A stretch of 64,000 nucleotides of DNA from Flavilitoribacter sp020436695 (GCA_041392665.1 JAWKLQ010000017.1:127902-191901), one strand, 5' to 3'. Shown: positions 1 through 10,375, numbered from the stretch's first letter. Made by a program: numbers and translations. The notes: generated by a model from the sequence alone, not told the origin.

Positions 1-1
1 T

Positions 2-547
2 CTCTCGATAGGTGATAAAGCGCCGGACTTCAAATTAGAAAATGTCGATGGAACTTATTATTCTCTTGCGGATATCAAAGATGCCAACGGAGCCCCCCCA
101 AAAGGCTACATCGTCACTTTCACCTGCAATACCTGTCCTTTCGCTCAGAAGTACGAAGACCGGCTAATCGCGCTGCATAAGAAAATGTCTCCGCTGGGTT
201 ATCCGCTGATAGCTATCCAGCCGAATGATGGCACCATCCAGCCCGGTGATAATATGCAAGCCATGCGGCAAAGAGCCAAAACCAAAGGATTTCCTTATGT
301 ATATCTATTGGATGCCAATCAGGAGGTCTATCCACAATATGGAGCCGGACGTACGCCGGAGGTATACTTGCTGGATAGTGACCTGATCCTACAGTATCAC
401 GGAGCCGTGGATGATAATGCTCAGAATCCGGATGATGTATCCATAAATTACGTAGAGAACGCCATTGAGGCACTGGAAAATGGAGAAATCCCTAGTCCAT
501 TGGAAGTAAAAGCCATCGGCTGTATGATCAAAGCAAAAAAGTCATAA
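2..547 (+). CDS. Thioredoxin-fold redoxin (AhpC/TSA-like), 5' end missing
   Basis: The reading frame is open from the window edge, so the start codon lies upstream; 181 residues are visible. The N-terminal part reads GDKAPDFKLENVDGTYYSL, the usual opening strand of redoxin/TlpA/AhpC proteins. It is followed by the active-site motif TCNTCPFAQ (CxxC, about nt 122-148) and then the thioredoxin fold with a cis-Pro-like TPEVYLLD segment. The family consists of thiol-disulfide oxidoreductases or peroxiredoxin-like proteins. Whether this one is periplasmic cannot be judged without the N-terminus. An internal ATG at 185 would lose the CxxC motif and is not the real start. The gene converges on the SprB-repeat gene to its right. 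Confidence 0.85.
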   Translation, partial: LSIGDKAPDFKLENVDGTYYSLADIKDANGAPPKGYIVTFTCNTCPFAQKYEDRLIALHKKMSPLGYPLIAIQPNDGTIQPGDNMQAMRQRAKTKGFPYVYLLDANQEVYPQYGAGRTPEVYLLDSDLILQYHGAVDDNAQNPDDVSINYVENAIEALENGEIPSPLEVKAIGCMIKAKKS

Positions 548-576
548 CTTCCTTCTTTAGCACCCCATAGATTATG

Positions 577-613
577 AAAAAAAATAGCCGTTGTCCTGCA
601 CAGGGCAACGGCT
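577..613 (-). terminator. Rho-independent terminator of the large SprB gene
   Basis: A 13-bp stem with one G-U pair (arms 586-598 and 601-613, 2-nt loop) is followed on the minus strand by eight T (577-584). It lies between the convergent redoxin and SprB-repeat genes. On the plus strand no T-run follows, so it works mainly for the minus-strand transcript. Confidence 0.7.
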
Positions 614-946
614 TATTACGTCTCATTAAGAAGCAAACTAAACAAAAAGCTTAGATCATTTGGGATTACGATGTCTGTTCTAAAAAAATATTGCCTTTCG
701 ATTTAGCCCGCTATGGAATTCAATGAGCGTAACTTGCTTACCATGATCCAGGAATGCCCTCCTGCAGGAAGGACATTCCCGAATTGGCTGAAAATGAAGG
801 AAAAACAAATTCTCAAAGCTCTTTTGAACTACCTATTAGTTTGACGGAAATAGAAGAATCATTTTTTCTCCGTCACCTACATATTATCATTACGTGTAAT
901 AGGTAAAAAGGTTACGCTCAGCTCATTTTTTTGTTTAGCGCTTATT

Positions 947-976
947 GGCTGTACCGGCCAAACAACCGGTACAGCC
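947..976 (-). other. Perfect 11-bp stem-loop just after the SprB gene
   Basis: Arms GGCTGTACCGG (947-957) and CCGGTACAGCC (966-976) enclose an 8-nt loop, 28 nt past the stop codon of the large repeat gene on the minus strand. No T-run follows directly, so it is either a weak terminator or an mRNA 3'-end stabilising hairpin. Confidence 0.5.
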
Positions 977-1003
977 TCCTGGTGTCTCTGTCAGCTCGTC
1001 TCC

Positions 1004-4000
1004 TTAGTATTTCACCAGTTTCAGGGCTTTAACATTGGCCTCCCCGAAACGGACCCGCAGGAAGTAGACTCCTTTGTCAACATCATTCAGGTCGAGGTCA
1101 AATCGCTTGCCGTCAGACGGAGCCTGCCAGCTTTTTACCTTCCGGCCTTCGGCAGTAACCAATTCTACCGTGACATCTTCTCCAAATGATTCGAACACCT
1201 CCAGGATCGCCACATCCTGAGCGGGGTTAGGATACAACATGGCCAATTTGGAATCATTGAAGAAAATGAGTTCTTCGGTATTGGAATACCAGGAATTATC
1301 AAGAGCATCTCTCATTTTCACGCGGTAATAATTCCGGCCCTGTTTCGGAGCGATCGTCCGGAAATTATAGTACATAGCAGTAGAAGTCGTTTCGGAAGGA
1401 TCGAACTGAGCGCCTACAGGTTCAAATTTCTGCCCATCCGCAGAATGCTCCACCGTGAAGTGATACTGCGTTCCATACGCCATTTCCCACTTGATGGTAA
1501 CTTCGCGCATGGCCTCGTTGGTGATCTCCGCATTGATGATCAGCCCGTCTCCACATATTACGGGGTTTTCGGTCACTTTGATCTCCTGTTTCAGGAAAGC
1601 AAAACAGCCATCTTCTACGATGTTAACCCTGATCGTATAGGTACCGGGCGTAGTGTAACGCACATAGGCAATGGGACCGGTAGCTTTGCTGGGTTGTGCC
1701 CCCTGGCCAAAATTCCACTCGACAATGGCATGCGGTCCTACTCCTATAATCTGATAGGCTTCCACATCACCGGCACAGAAGGTCCGGGTTCCATCCAGCT
1801 GATACTTATCCCCATCGCCTACCTCCACAGCTACGATTGTGGTTTCTTTGAAATCAGGGCAGCCTTCCCGACGCGCACAACGTGCAAAATAAGTCGTCTC
1901 GAACAATGGTCCGGCATCGTAAGTCGGTGAATTGGAATTGGGAATCGGCACCCATCCTTCCAGGTTAAATGGTCCTGGTTGCGTGCTGTACATCCACAGA
2001 TATTCGATCGGGCCAACACCTCCGTTAGCAGAAACGAGGTTGACGAACGGCTCGGGATCATCGCCGGGTGCACACAGCACCTGATCGTAGCCGATAGATC
2101 CGGCATCAGTAATATTGATACACTCGGTAACAAATCCGGCATCCAGGGTAAGATTCATTTCGCCGGATACCAGGGTCACTACCGGAGTCATCAGAGTAAT
2201 GGTATCCATATCGCTGTCCAGAGCATCATCACCACCGGCATTAGGAACGGTTGGTGTGTATTGTTCCGGTTGCTCAAAGGTAACCTTATAATCTCCCGGA
2301 GGGACCTGAAACATGTACATCCCCGTTTCATCGGTAAATGTCATGGCATTGAGCGGATTGTCAGAGTTCACCTGGTCCAGAATTACCTTAACGCCTTCGA
2401 TCCCGGGCTCATCTTCATCCTGAATACCATCCTGATCTACATCATGCCAGACATAATCCCCGATCTTGGCCAGACACTCATTTCCTACCACTATCTGTGA
2501 CAATATTGATGCAATACATTCCTCCGGATCAGTCGGAGTAAACTCTGCCAGCAACTCATAGGTGCCCAGTTCCAGGCTGCCCGGATCAAACTCATCGATC
2601 TCCACCCCATTTAGGAAGAAGCGAATAGTGCCGGGTATAGATCCTGTACCACTCAGAGGAATAGGATCATCGGCTACGCATACTTCACCGGAAGGCAATT
2701 CATCAACGGTCAGTGTCGGATACTCACAAACATTAGAGATCGTAAGCGTATCAATGCCATTGGTCGCAATGGTAGAGTAAACGGTCTCATCTACCAGAAT
2801 AAAGGGATATTCATAAACACCCGGTTCTATTTCTACCAGTTCAGTACCCACCGGTACTGGAATCGGTGTTGCCGGAGGAGCAGGACTACTTAACAGGTAC
2901 ATTCCCTGGTTAGAGAGGATACGCCAGGTAAATCCGGGAGTAGCCCGAATGGTCAGGATCTCGCTAAACTGCCCGTTATCATTATTGGTTGCGTTATTCA
3001 GACAAGTACAGGGATCGCTCAAAGCTACCGTAGCCGGAATATAAAAACCGGCATCCAGCGTCAGATTCATTTCACCGGGCTCAACGGTCACCATTTGGGT
3101 CATCAGCATATCCGGATCGGGATCACTATCCAGACTGTCATCCGCTCCAGCGTTCTGAGCGGTAGGTACATATCCTTCCGGCTGCTCAAAGGTCACTTTG
3201 TAAGTACCGGCAGGTACCATAAACATATACATGCCAGTTTCATCGGTCATCGTCATACCGTCCAATGGTTCATCACGGCGCATACCACTGAAACTGACTT
3301 TCACATTGGGGATTCCCGGTTCATTGGCATCCTGTACACCATCGTGGTCCAGGTCTTCCCATACAAAATCTCCGATCTTGGCCAGACAATCATCCACCAC
3401 GCCTACCTGTTCGAGGATGGTAGCAACACACTCCTTAGGATCGTCCGGAATAAATTCAGCCCTGAACTCATATGCCCCTAAGGGCAGCTCAGCCGGGTCA
3501 AATACCGTGATCGGTTCATCATTCAGATAAAAAGTAACTGTACCCGGAGTTGGAGGATCAGCCTTTAGTTCAATTGCCGCATCGGCCACGCAAGCTTCCA
3601 CCGGCGGCAACTGCTCTACATTCAGGATCGGATAAGTGCAAGTACTGGTATAACCCAGCGTATCGAAACCATTGGTAGCCAGGATAGTATACGTAAATTC
3701 ATCCACCAGTTTAAACGGGATCTCATACACTCCTGGTTCCGTTTCCTCCATGATACTACCGACTGGGACCGGGATGGGAAGCGCAGGCGGAGCGGGGCTT
3801 TCCGGCAGGAACATATTTTCTGTTCCAATGACCGTCCAGGTTTCTCCGGGATAAGAACGGATGGTAACCAGTTCGGAAAATTGTCCATTTTCCTCATTCG
3901 TAGAATTATTCAGGCAATTACAGGGATCACCGATCTCTGCTTCCGGCGCGAAATAGAACCCGGCATCGAGGGTAAGATCAATATCTCCATCTTCCAGGTA

Positions 4001-7000
4001 AACCTCAGGGGTCATAAATGTCATCTGATCAGCATCGCTGTCGATAGCATCATCTGCTCCCTGATCTGGTCGAGTCGGATTGAAACCTTCCGGACGGCCA
4101 AAAGTGACTTTGTAAGACCGGTCAGGCGGTACCAGGAACATATACATGCCGTTTTCATCGGTAACGGCCATATCCGTATATGGATCATCCACTCCGGTCT
4201 CCGTAAGCATAACCACAACTCCCGGGATGGGTGGTTCCGTTTCATCCTGCAAACCATTATGATTGATATCCTCCCAGACATAATCGCCCAGTTTGGCAAA
4301 ACAGGTGTTGACGATACTGATGGGCTCCAAAATAGTCACCAGGCATTCATCCGGATCATCCGGAGTAAATTCAACGCGCAGTTCGTAATCTCCCAATATC
4401 AATTCCGAAGGATCCAACTCTGTCACTTCTTCATCATTCAGGAAAAAGCGTACTGTACCGGGAATGGAAGGTGAAGCCGTCAGAGGTACCGGCGCATCGG
4501 AAATACAGATCTCAGGCCCCGGTAGTTCCCCTACATTGACTACCGGATAAGTGCAGGTATTGGTAAAACTGAGGGTATCAAATCCGTTGGTAGCAGAGAC
4601 GGTGTAAGTAAACTCATCCATCAGTTTGAAATCAAAAACATATTCGCCTGGAATGACGGATTCCGGCATAACCGTCCCTAAGGGTACCGGAATCGGAAGA
4701 GCCGGAGGATCAGGGCTTTCCAACAGGAACATATTTTCCTGAGCGATGATCCTCCAGGTCTCTCCAGGATAGGATCGGATGAGCAACTCTTCACTAAATT
4801 GACCGTTCAATTCATTGGTTGCATTGTTCAGACAGTGACAGGGGTCGGTGATAGCTCCGGAAGGAGGATTATAAAAACCGGCATCAATCGTCGGATTAAA
4901 CTCACCCGGTGCCAAGGTAACATTGACGGTCATCCCATCCATCTCTTTATCCGCATCGCTGTCCAGCGCATCATCGCCGGCATCCAGTTGGGTGATATTG
5001 AATCCATCCGGTCCTACGAATTGTACAGAATAGGTCCCCGGTTGCAGGCCTATGAAAGAATAGTTTCCGTTCATATCGGTGGTCGTACTGTCAATGATCA
5101 CACCATCTGCATTTTTCAGACGTACCAGTACTCCAATTAAAGGAGGCTCATTATCGTCCTGCAGACCATCACGGTTGATGTCCTCCCAAACGAAGTCGCC
5201 TAATCCGGAAAGCGGGATGAGTTCGAATGAACAATCGGTAGAACAGCCGTTGGCATCCGTGACTGTGACACTGAACAAACCGCCGTTTAGTCCGGTAATT
5301 ACTTCCGTGGTTTCTCCGTTGCTCCAGGCATAGGTAAAAGGCGCTGTGCCACCGCTTACCGAAACTTCAAGTGATCCGTCGTTCCCGTTTACCACATCAC
5401 TGAGTTTGCTGACCTCACATTGAGGCGTATTGAAGGCAGTAATATCGGCTGATCCTTCAATTATACAGCCATTGGCATCCGTAACGGTCAGATCATAACT
5501 TCCTACCCCGAGATTTCCGATCGATGCCGTACCCGCTCCGGTACTCCAGCTATAAGTATAAGGCGTTGTGCCCCCCGTAACGATGGCCTCTAAAGCACCT
5601 ATATCACCGTCGGCACAATCAATATTGGTGATATCAATGTCCAGTTGCAGCACATCCGGTTCTTCCACAACTGCAGACCGGTTGACAAAACAACCGTTAG
5701 CATCCGTGATCCGCACCAGATAAGTTCCGGCCGGTACGTTCTCGAGGTCCTGTGTGTCAGCACCGTTGCCCCAGCTATAAGTAAAAGGAGGTGTACCGCC
5801 AATAACCGACAGATCGATTATTCCGGTGGCATCGCCATTACACAATGGATCGGTAACATTAACAAAAACATTGAGTGGCGCAGGTTGCCCGATCTGCACA
5901 TCGCCGCTGGTCGAGCAGCCATTGGCATCCGTGATCGTTACAGAATAAGTACCCGGGCTCAGATTGGAGATCGTCGCTGTGGAAGCAGTTGTATTCCATA
6001 AATAGGTATAGGGAGCATCTCCTCCACTGGCATTCGCTGTTGCAGAACCATTTGCAGCTCCGAAACAATCAACATCTACCCCCACAACATCTACTTCCAG
6101 ATCATCGATCACCCGCAGTTCGAATGTAGCTTCATCCGTACATCCATTTGCATCCGTGACCGTCACGGAATAAGTACCTGCTCCTACACCGGCCAGTGAC
6201 TGAACCATAGCTCCGGTGTTCCAGACAAAGGAAAATGGGCCGGATGCGCCCATGACTATTGCGGTTACTGTACCGGTATTTCCCGCTCCACATACCACAG
6301 AAGTACCATTGATCGTCACATTCACTCCGGGGGCTTCATTGAGCAAAACACTGCCGGTATCCGAACATCCGGCGGCATCGGTAACCGTAACGCTGTACAT
6401 ACCGGGCTCCAGTCCATCAATCGTTGCGGTATTGGCACCATTGCTCCATACGTATACATATGGAGGGGTACCGCCATTTGGCGTAGCCGTGGCCGACCCG
6501 TCGGCAGCACCCGGACAGACCGGGCCGTTTTGAGAAACATCCACCGTCAGAGCAGGTGGTTCTTCGATCGTAACCATTCCTGTAACCGTACAATCATTGA
6601 AGCCGGTAACCGTGACGAAATAAGTGCCGGCCGCTAAGTTGTTAATACTCTGTGTTGCAGCACCGTTGCTCCAGTTGAAAGTAAAGGGGCCGGTACCGGA
6701 CAGCACATTGACTGTTGCGCTGCCGTTTGCTCCGTCGCAGGTGCTAACATCAGTACCGGTTACATCCAATTCAATTGCCTCTGCCGCTCTAACCGTAGCA
6801 CTAGCCGTGTCCTGACAACCAACTGCATCCGTGACGGTTACCGAATAAGTACCGGGCTCGACGTCCGTTTGGACCTGCGTGGTCCCTCCATTACTCCAGC
6901 TGTAGGTATATGGAGGTACGGCATTATTAACCGTAACCGTTAAAAATCCGTCATTAGCATCCGGACAGGTCTCCGGTGTAGGAAATACACCAATGGAGAT

Positions 7001-7999
7001 CTCCGACTGATACTCCAGATCAATACTGTTCTCATCCGTACATCCATTATTATCGGTGACAGTCAGTGAATACGTTCCGGGGCCCAGGTCGGTAATAGAA
7101 GGAGTGGTTGCTCCTGTATTCCAGGAATAAGTATACGGCGGGGTACCGCCGGCAACGACTGCACTCACACTACCATCCGTTTCTCCAACACAGGTTGGGT
7201 CCGATTTGCCGAGTCCGATCTCAATCGCTGTTTTGGGGGCGACATTTCCGGTAGCTTCGTCTGTACAACCTTTCGCATCTGTAAGCGTGACCGTGTAACT
7301 TCCCGGTGCTAGTCCGGATATAGTTGCCGTATTGCCACCATTACTCCAAGCATAGGTATAAGGTGGTGTGCCTCCGATGGGGTTTGCGGTAATAGATCCA
7401 TCGTTATCTCCCGGACAAGTAATATCGTCAACCAGTACGTTAACCGTAGGGGGATTAAAGTCGATTGAAATACAGTCAACGGCCCCGCAATTATTGGCGT
7501 CGGTCACGGTAACACAGTATTTCACCTCAGGTACGGCCATGATCATGGCCGTGGTATCACCGGAAGACCAGCGATAATGATAGGGACCGACACCACCCTC
7601 CGGTAATGCCGTTATCTTTAAAGGCATCTCACACTCCTGAGTACCGAAATCTACCATCAGCAGTTCCGGTTGCAGGATAGTGACACTCCGGCTGGCAATA
7701 TTCGCAGCTGCATCGGTAACAGTTACGGCATAGGTACCGGCCATTACATCTTCGAGGAGGTCTCCTTCCGTACCGTCACTCCAGGTATACGTGTACGGAG
7801 CGGTGCCCCCAACTGCGATAGCCTGAACACTTCCTCCAGGTAAGCCGTAGCATCCCGGTTCAGTAAGATTTGCAAAATTAACATTGAGTTGTTGTGCCTG
7901 AGCTGTTTGGAGAAACAGTCCGATCAGCAAAAACATACAGGGTAAGATGGCGCATTGGCATATAGCTCTGCCAATGACAAAAGGTAAACTTCGTCTCAT
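1004..7999 (-). CDS. Giant T9SS-exported SprB/SdrD-repeat surface protein
   Basis: A 2331-residue protein with a signal peptide (cleavage near AQA-QQ, about residue 36). About 12 SprB-type repeats follow (GGTPPYTYxWSNG core, each ending in VTVTDANGC; residues about 40-920). Then come four SdrD-type B domains (GDxVWEDxxxDGxQD, near residues 930, 1237, 1538 and 1841). Three modules starting DPCxCLNN and containing Ig-like segments lie between them. A PKD-like domain (about 2060-2145) and a C-terminal type A T9SS sorting domain (YPNPAQD to LKLVKY) complete it. SprB-repeat proteins are surface adhesins of gliding Bacteroidota, so an adhesin or filament role is inferred. The ATG at 7999 is preferred over the in-frame TTG at 8023 because it places the signal peptide at the N-terminus. 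Terminator 577-613 lies downstream. Confidence 0.9.
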   Translation of the reverse strand: MRRSLPFVIGRAICQCAILPCMFLLIGLFLQTAQAQQLNVNFANLTEPGCYGLPGGSVQAIAVGGTAPYTYTWSDGTEGDLLEDVMAGTYAVTVTDAAANIASRSVTILQPELLMVDFGTQECEMPLKITALPEGGVGPYHYRWSSGDTTAMIMAVPEVKYCVTVTDANNCGAVDCISIDFNPPTVNVLVDDITCPGDNDGSITANPIGGTPPYTYAWSNGGNTATISGLAPGSYTVTLTDAKGCTDEATGNVAPKTAIEIGLGKSDPTCVGETDGSVSAVVAGGTPPYTYSWNTGATTPSITDLGPGTYSLTVTDNNGCTDENSIDLEYQSEISIGVFPTPETCPDANDGFLTVTVNNAVPPYTYSWSNGGTTQVQTDVEPGTYSVTVTDAVGCQDTASATVRAAEAIELDVTGTDVSTCDGANGSATVNVLSGTGPFTFNWSNGAATQSINNLAAGTYFVTVTGFNDCTVTGMVTIEEPPALTVDVSQNGPVCPGAADGSATATPNGGTPPYVYVWSNGANTATIDGLEPGMYSVTVTDAAGCSDTGSVLLNEAPGVNVTINGTSVVCGAGNTGTVTAIVMGASGPFSFVWNTGAMVQSLAGVGAGTYSVTVTDANGCTDEATFELRVIDDLEVDVVGVDVDCFGAANGSATANASGGDAPYTYLWNTTASTATISNLSPGTYSVTITDANGCSTSGDVQIGQPAPLNVFVNVTDPLCNGDATGIIDLSVIGGTPPFTYSWGNGADTQDLENVPAGTYLVRITDANGCFVNRSAVVEEPDVLQLDIDITNIDCADGDIGALEAIVTGGTTPYTYSWSTGAGTASIGNLGVGSYDLTVTDANGCIIEGSADITAFNTPQCEVSKLSDVVNGNDGSLEVSVSGGTAPFTYAWSNGETTEVITGLNGGLFSVTVTDANGCSTDCSFELIPLSGLGDFVWEDINRDGLQDDNEPPLIGVLVRLKNADGVIIDSTTTDMNGNYSFIGLQPGTYSVQFVGPDGFNITQLDAGDDALDSDADKEMDGMTVNVTLAPGEFNPTIDAGFYNPPSGAITDPCHCLNNATNELNGQFSEELLIRSYPGETWRIIAQENMFLLESPDPPALPIPVPLGTVMPESVIPGEYVFDFKLMDEFTYTVSATNGFDTLSFTNTCTYPVVNVGELPGPEICISDAPVPLTASPSIPGTVRFFLNDEEVTELDPSELILGDYELRVEFTPDDPDECLVTILEPISIVNTCFAKLGDYVWEDINHNGLQDETEPPIPGVVVMLTETGVDDPYTDMAVTDENGMYMFLVPPDRSYKVTFGRPEGFNPTRPDQGADDAIDSDADQMTFMTPEVYLEDGDIDLTLDAGFYFAPEAEIGDPCNCLNNSTNEENGQFSELVTIRSYPGETWTVIGTENMFLPESPAPPALPIPVPVGSIMEETEPGVYEIPFKLVDEFTYTILATNGFDTLGYTSTCTYPILNVEQLPPVEACVADAAIELKADPPTPGTVTFYLNDEPITVFDPAELPLGAYEFRAEFIPDDPKECVATILEQVGVVDDCLAKIGDFVWEDLDHDGVQDANEPGIPNVKVSFSGMRRDEPLDGMTMTDETGMYMFMVPAGTYKVTFEQPEGYVPTAQNAGADDSLDSDPDPDMLMTQMVTVEPGEMNLTLDAGFYIPATVALSDPCTCLNNATNNDNGQFSEILTIRATPGFTWRILSNQGMYLLSSPAPPATPIPVPVGTELVEIEPGVYEYPFILVDETVYSTIATNGIDTLTISNVCEYPTLTVDELPSGEVCVADDPIPLSGTGSIPGTIRFFLNGVEIDEFDPGSLELGTYELLAEFTPTDPEECIASILSQIVVGNECLAKIGDYVWHDVDQDGIQDEDEPGIEGVKVILDQVNSDNPLNAMTFTDETGMYMFQVPPGDYKVTFEQPEQYTPTVPNAGGDDALDSDMDTITLMTPVVTLVSGEMNLTLDAGFVTECINITDAGSIGYDQVLCAPGDDPEPFVNLVSANGGVGPIEYLWMYSTQPGPFNLEGWVPIPNSNSPTYDAGPLFETTYFARCARREGCPDFKETTIVAVEVGDGDKYQLDGTRTFCAGDVEAYQIIGVGPHAIVEWNFGQGAQPSKATGPIAYVRYTTPGTYTIRVNIVEDGCFAFLKQEIKVTENPVICGDGLIINAEITNEAMREVTIKWEMAYGTQYHFTVEHSADGQKFEPVGAQFDPSETTSTAMYYNFRTIAPKQGRNYYRVKMRDALDNSWYSNTEELIFFNDSKLAMLYPNPAQDVAILEVFESFGEDVTVELVTAEGRKVKSWQAPSDGKRFDLDLNDVDKGVYFLRVRFGEANVKALKLVKY
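2110..4860 (-). repeat. Three tandem ~0.91-kb modules (Ig-like + SdrD B domain)
   Basis: Inside the giant adhesin gene a unit of about 305 residues occurs three times. Each begins with DPCxCLNNxTN, continues with SYPGETW or a variant, PALPIPVP and a PGTxxFxLN segment, and ends with an SdrD-type B domain. Boundaries are near 4860, 3935, 3025 and 2110. The copies differ at many positions, so they are not very recent duplicates. Confidence 0.75.
5222..7875 (-). repeat. Array of 12 SprB-type repeats
   Basis: Twelve degenerate repeats of about 74 residues. Each has a cysteine-containing start (for example PxCxGxxDGS), a PYTYxWSxG core, a GTYSVTVTDANGC end and a short linker. Repeat sequence drift is moderate at the DNA level. 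Confidence 0.85.
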
Positions 8000-8257
8000 G
8001 TAAGTATTATGATTCGTTAGCAAAAAGGAACCAACATTCAGCCGTTTGATTCGTACCGACGGCTAAAATTTTTTTTCTAATGTGAGAATAAACGTTGAAT
8101 GACCGAGGTAGTACCTGGGCCTGAAAGTGTCAGGAAGGGAAAAAATGTGTGAGACGGTTGTAAGAATGTGACCAGTGGGGTAAAACGATCCGGACGGGGA
8201 AAAGGCCCAATCCACATCATATTGCAAATAAACATAAATTTTGGGAAACTTCCAACC

Positions 8258-9985
8258 TCAATTTTTTATCAATCGATAAACTTGTTCTTTTTCTTCACCC
8301 ACCTCAAGTCGAATTAGGTACATACCAGGGGGGATATCCGGCGGCGTTATTTTAATCAGAGGTGAGGCCGTTTGTTCCTGAAAAATCTGTATGGTTTGTC
8401 CGGACCAGCGCTGTAGTCGTATCCGGACATTTTCCTGTTGATAATGTTCCGGCAGCTCCAAGTAGAACGTTTTATTGAACGGAATGGGATAAATATTCAT
8501 ATTCACTGGTACATGTTTTGTGGTATTACCCGCAATCAGACCAGCGGTGAGCTTGATGCTGCACCATACCGTACATTCCCGCACATCAGTAATGGTTACA
8601 GAATACTCCATGCTGCTCAGACCCGTTGCCATTGCATCGGTCTGACCGTTGCTCCAGGCGTAGGTATACGGAGGCGTACCTCCTTCAACTTCTACCAACG
8701 CTCTCCCATCCGCCATATCCGGACCACCGACGGGCTGGATCTCCTGAATAGTACAGATTAGCGGCTCGCTGCCATTGATGGTCACCTGAGTTTTATATTC
8801 ACAGCCTTTGGCATCTTTAACCATCAGCATATAAGTCCCTGCGAAAAGGCCTTTGATCGTCGATCTGGTCTCCCCGTTATCCCAAAGATATTGATACGGC
8901 GGCGTTCCACCCGAAACGACTACGGTGGCCCTCCCTTCTCCCATGTTGCAAAAATCATCAACAGATGTTATCTCTACATTCAGTTGTGTGGGTATGCGCA
9001 CATTGAAGAACGCAAAACCACCACATCCTTTCCGGTCATAAACTGTAACGGAGTACGCTCCCGATTCCGAAAAAACGGTGCTTTGACCGGTCGCACCGTT
9101 ACTCCAGTTATAATCATAAGCAGAATTTTCTACGGGAGGTTTGACGACTGCCATGGCAAATCCGTCTCCCCCGCAGTCTGGTTCGCTGATCTCAAGATCA
9201 AATGACAAGCCGGTGAAGTCAACTACCGGAAAGCTCCGGCTTACAGAGCACCCAACCGCATCAGTAACCGTTACCAGATATTCCCTCCCGGGTTGCAGAC
9301 TTTCAGCAGTAGCACTGGTATCACCATTACTCCAGCCGAATGTATATGGCGGTACTCCAAAAAGGCCAACTACGCTGACCGTACCAAAATCGTCTCCACA
9401 TTCATACTGTATCAGCGATGCGGCCACCTCAAGGTCAGAAGCTCCGGGATAAGTAGTAATTTCCGTTACCTGACACCCCCGGCTATCGGTAACGGTCACC
9501 TCATAAGTGCCTGGATCTGGTGCATTTAACATTGGCTCCACAACGCCGTTGCTCCATTCATATGTGTAAGGCGGCTTACCTCCCTCGGCAATAGTAGTGA
9601 TATCAACCGGAGCGGAGCAGCGATTGCCGGAATATACGATGGTGACTACTATTGACTCCGGTTCGCAAATGGTTACCTTGGCCGTTCCTTTCCGACCGTC
9701 GCAGTCGGTAACCGTTAAAGAGTAGGTCCCCGCACCAACTCCCATGAGTTCCCGCTCTTTACTTCCGGTATTCCAGTGGTAAGTATAAGGAGCCCCCCCT
9801 CCGGAAACATCCGGACGGATTAGACCATCGGCAGCTCCCCCACAGGAAGGATCAGTAACACAGAGTTCAATGGATAGATGCCCGGATTTCGGACCATAGA
9901 CCGGAATCGACAGGATAACAAAAAGAAAATAACATACAGGGGAGGTATTTCTGCCAACCGGCAGTAATTGTATGTTCTGTATCAT
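8258..9985 (-). CDS. T9SS-exported SprB-repeat protein, short form
   Basis: A 575-residue protein with an N-terminal hydrophobic export segment. Six SprB-type repeats follow (cores such as GGTPPYQYLWDNG and GGTPPYTYAWSNG, about residues 45-480). It ends in a C-terminal T9SS sorting domain (about residues 495-575: NMNIYPIPFN to VYRLIKN). There are no SdrD or PKD domains. It lies 258 bp upstream of, and in the same direction as, the giant SprB/SdrD protein, which it resembles in its repeats. It could be a shorter paralogue or a partner on the surface. Start is the ATG at 9985. Function as adhesin is inferred from the repeat family only. Confidence 0.85.
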   Translation of the reverse strand: MIQNIQLLPVGRNTSPVCYFLFVILSIPVYGPKSGHLSIELCVTDPSCGGAADGLIRPDVSGGGAPYTYHWNTGSKERELMGVGAGTYSLTVTDCDGRKGTAKVTICEPESIVVTIVYSGNRCSAPVDITTIAEGGKPPYTYEWSNGVVEPMLNAPDPGTYEVTVTDSRGCQVTEITTYPGASDLEVAASLIQYECGDDFGTVSVVGLFGVPPYTFGWSNGDTSATAESLQPGREYLVTVTDAVGCSVSRSFPVVDFTGLSFDLEISEPDCGGDGFAMAVVKPPVENSAYDYNWSNGATGQSTVFSESGAYSVTVYDRKGCGGFAFFNVRIPTQLNVEITSVDDFCNMGEGRATVVVSGGTPPYQYLWDNGETRSTIKGLFAGTYMLMVKDAKGCEYKTQVTINGSEPLICTIQEIQPVGGPDMADGRALVEVEGGTPPYTYAWSNGQTDAMATGLSSMEYSVTITDVRECTVWCSIKLTAGLIAGNTTKHVPVNMNIYPIPFNKTFYLELPEHYQQENVRIRLQRWSGQTIQIFQEQTASPLIKITPPDIPPGMYLIRLEVGEEKEQVYRLIKN

Positions 9986-10310
9986 AAATGAACTACATTG
10001 TTTACGAACTTTTCCGAAGACCGAATTCGGCTACGGCTTGGTTAAATGGAGCAAGGGTAACGATGCACTGAAATGTCTAAAAGTGCCTAACGATAGCAAT
10101 CGAAAATTGCGAAGAGTCAGGCTTATTACCGGAATGGAAAGATATTTTGGTCAAAATAGTGTTGGGTAGAGTGGCGGGGTTATCGGATGGTAGTTAGTTG
10201 GAATCAGCATGCGCCATGTTGCTGCAAATAAAGGTTTTTTTCTTACAAATTCAAGAAAGCGGAAAACAATAACAAATTGAGTCGGGTAAAGAATATATAA
10301 TGAGCTCAAA

Positions 10311-10375
10311 AAAAAAGTCGTATCACAATGCCTGTGACACGACCTACTACTAACAAATTATAATCCCATGAATAA
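10311..10375. repeat. Hairpin cassette, copy 1
   Basis: An A-run (10307-10316) is followed by an 11-bp imperfect stem (10317-10343, TGTGACACGAC as right arm). Then comes the box TAACAAATTATAATCCCATG (10351-10370). On the minus strand the A-run becomes ten T directly after the stem, so this copy also looks like a minus-strand terminator. Confidence 0.6.

Larger units (their letters stand above)
548..1003. other. Intergenic space between convergent genes
   Basis: 456 bp without a supported gene. It holds the terminator at 577-613 and the stem-loop at 947-976. Nothing else is recognisable. Confidence 0.6.

Noticed and set aside
3881..4474. A 197-residue plus-strand open frame and many other long frames antisense to the SprB/SdrD gene
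   Set aside because: They arise from the repetitive composition of the coding strand; their products show no family features and the minus-strand protein is unmistakable.
8041..8075. Stem AGCCGT/ACGGCT followed by T8 on the plus strand
   Set aside because: No plus-strand gene reads into it; the stem has only six pairs and a long loop.
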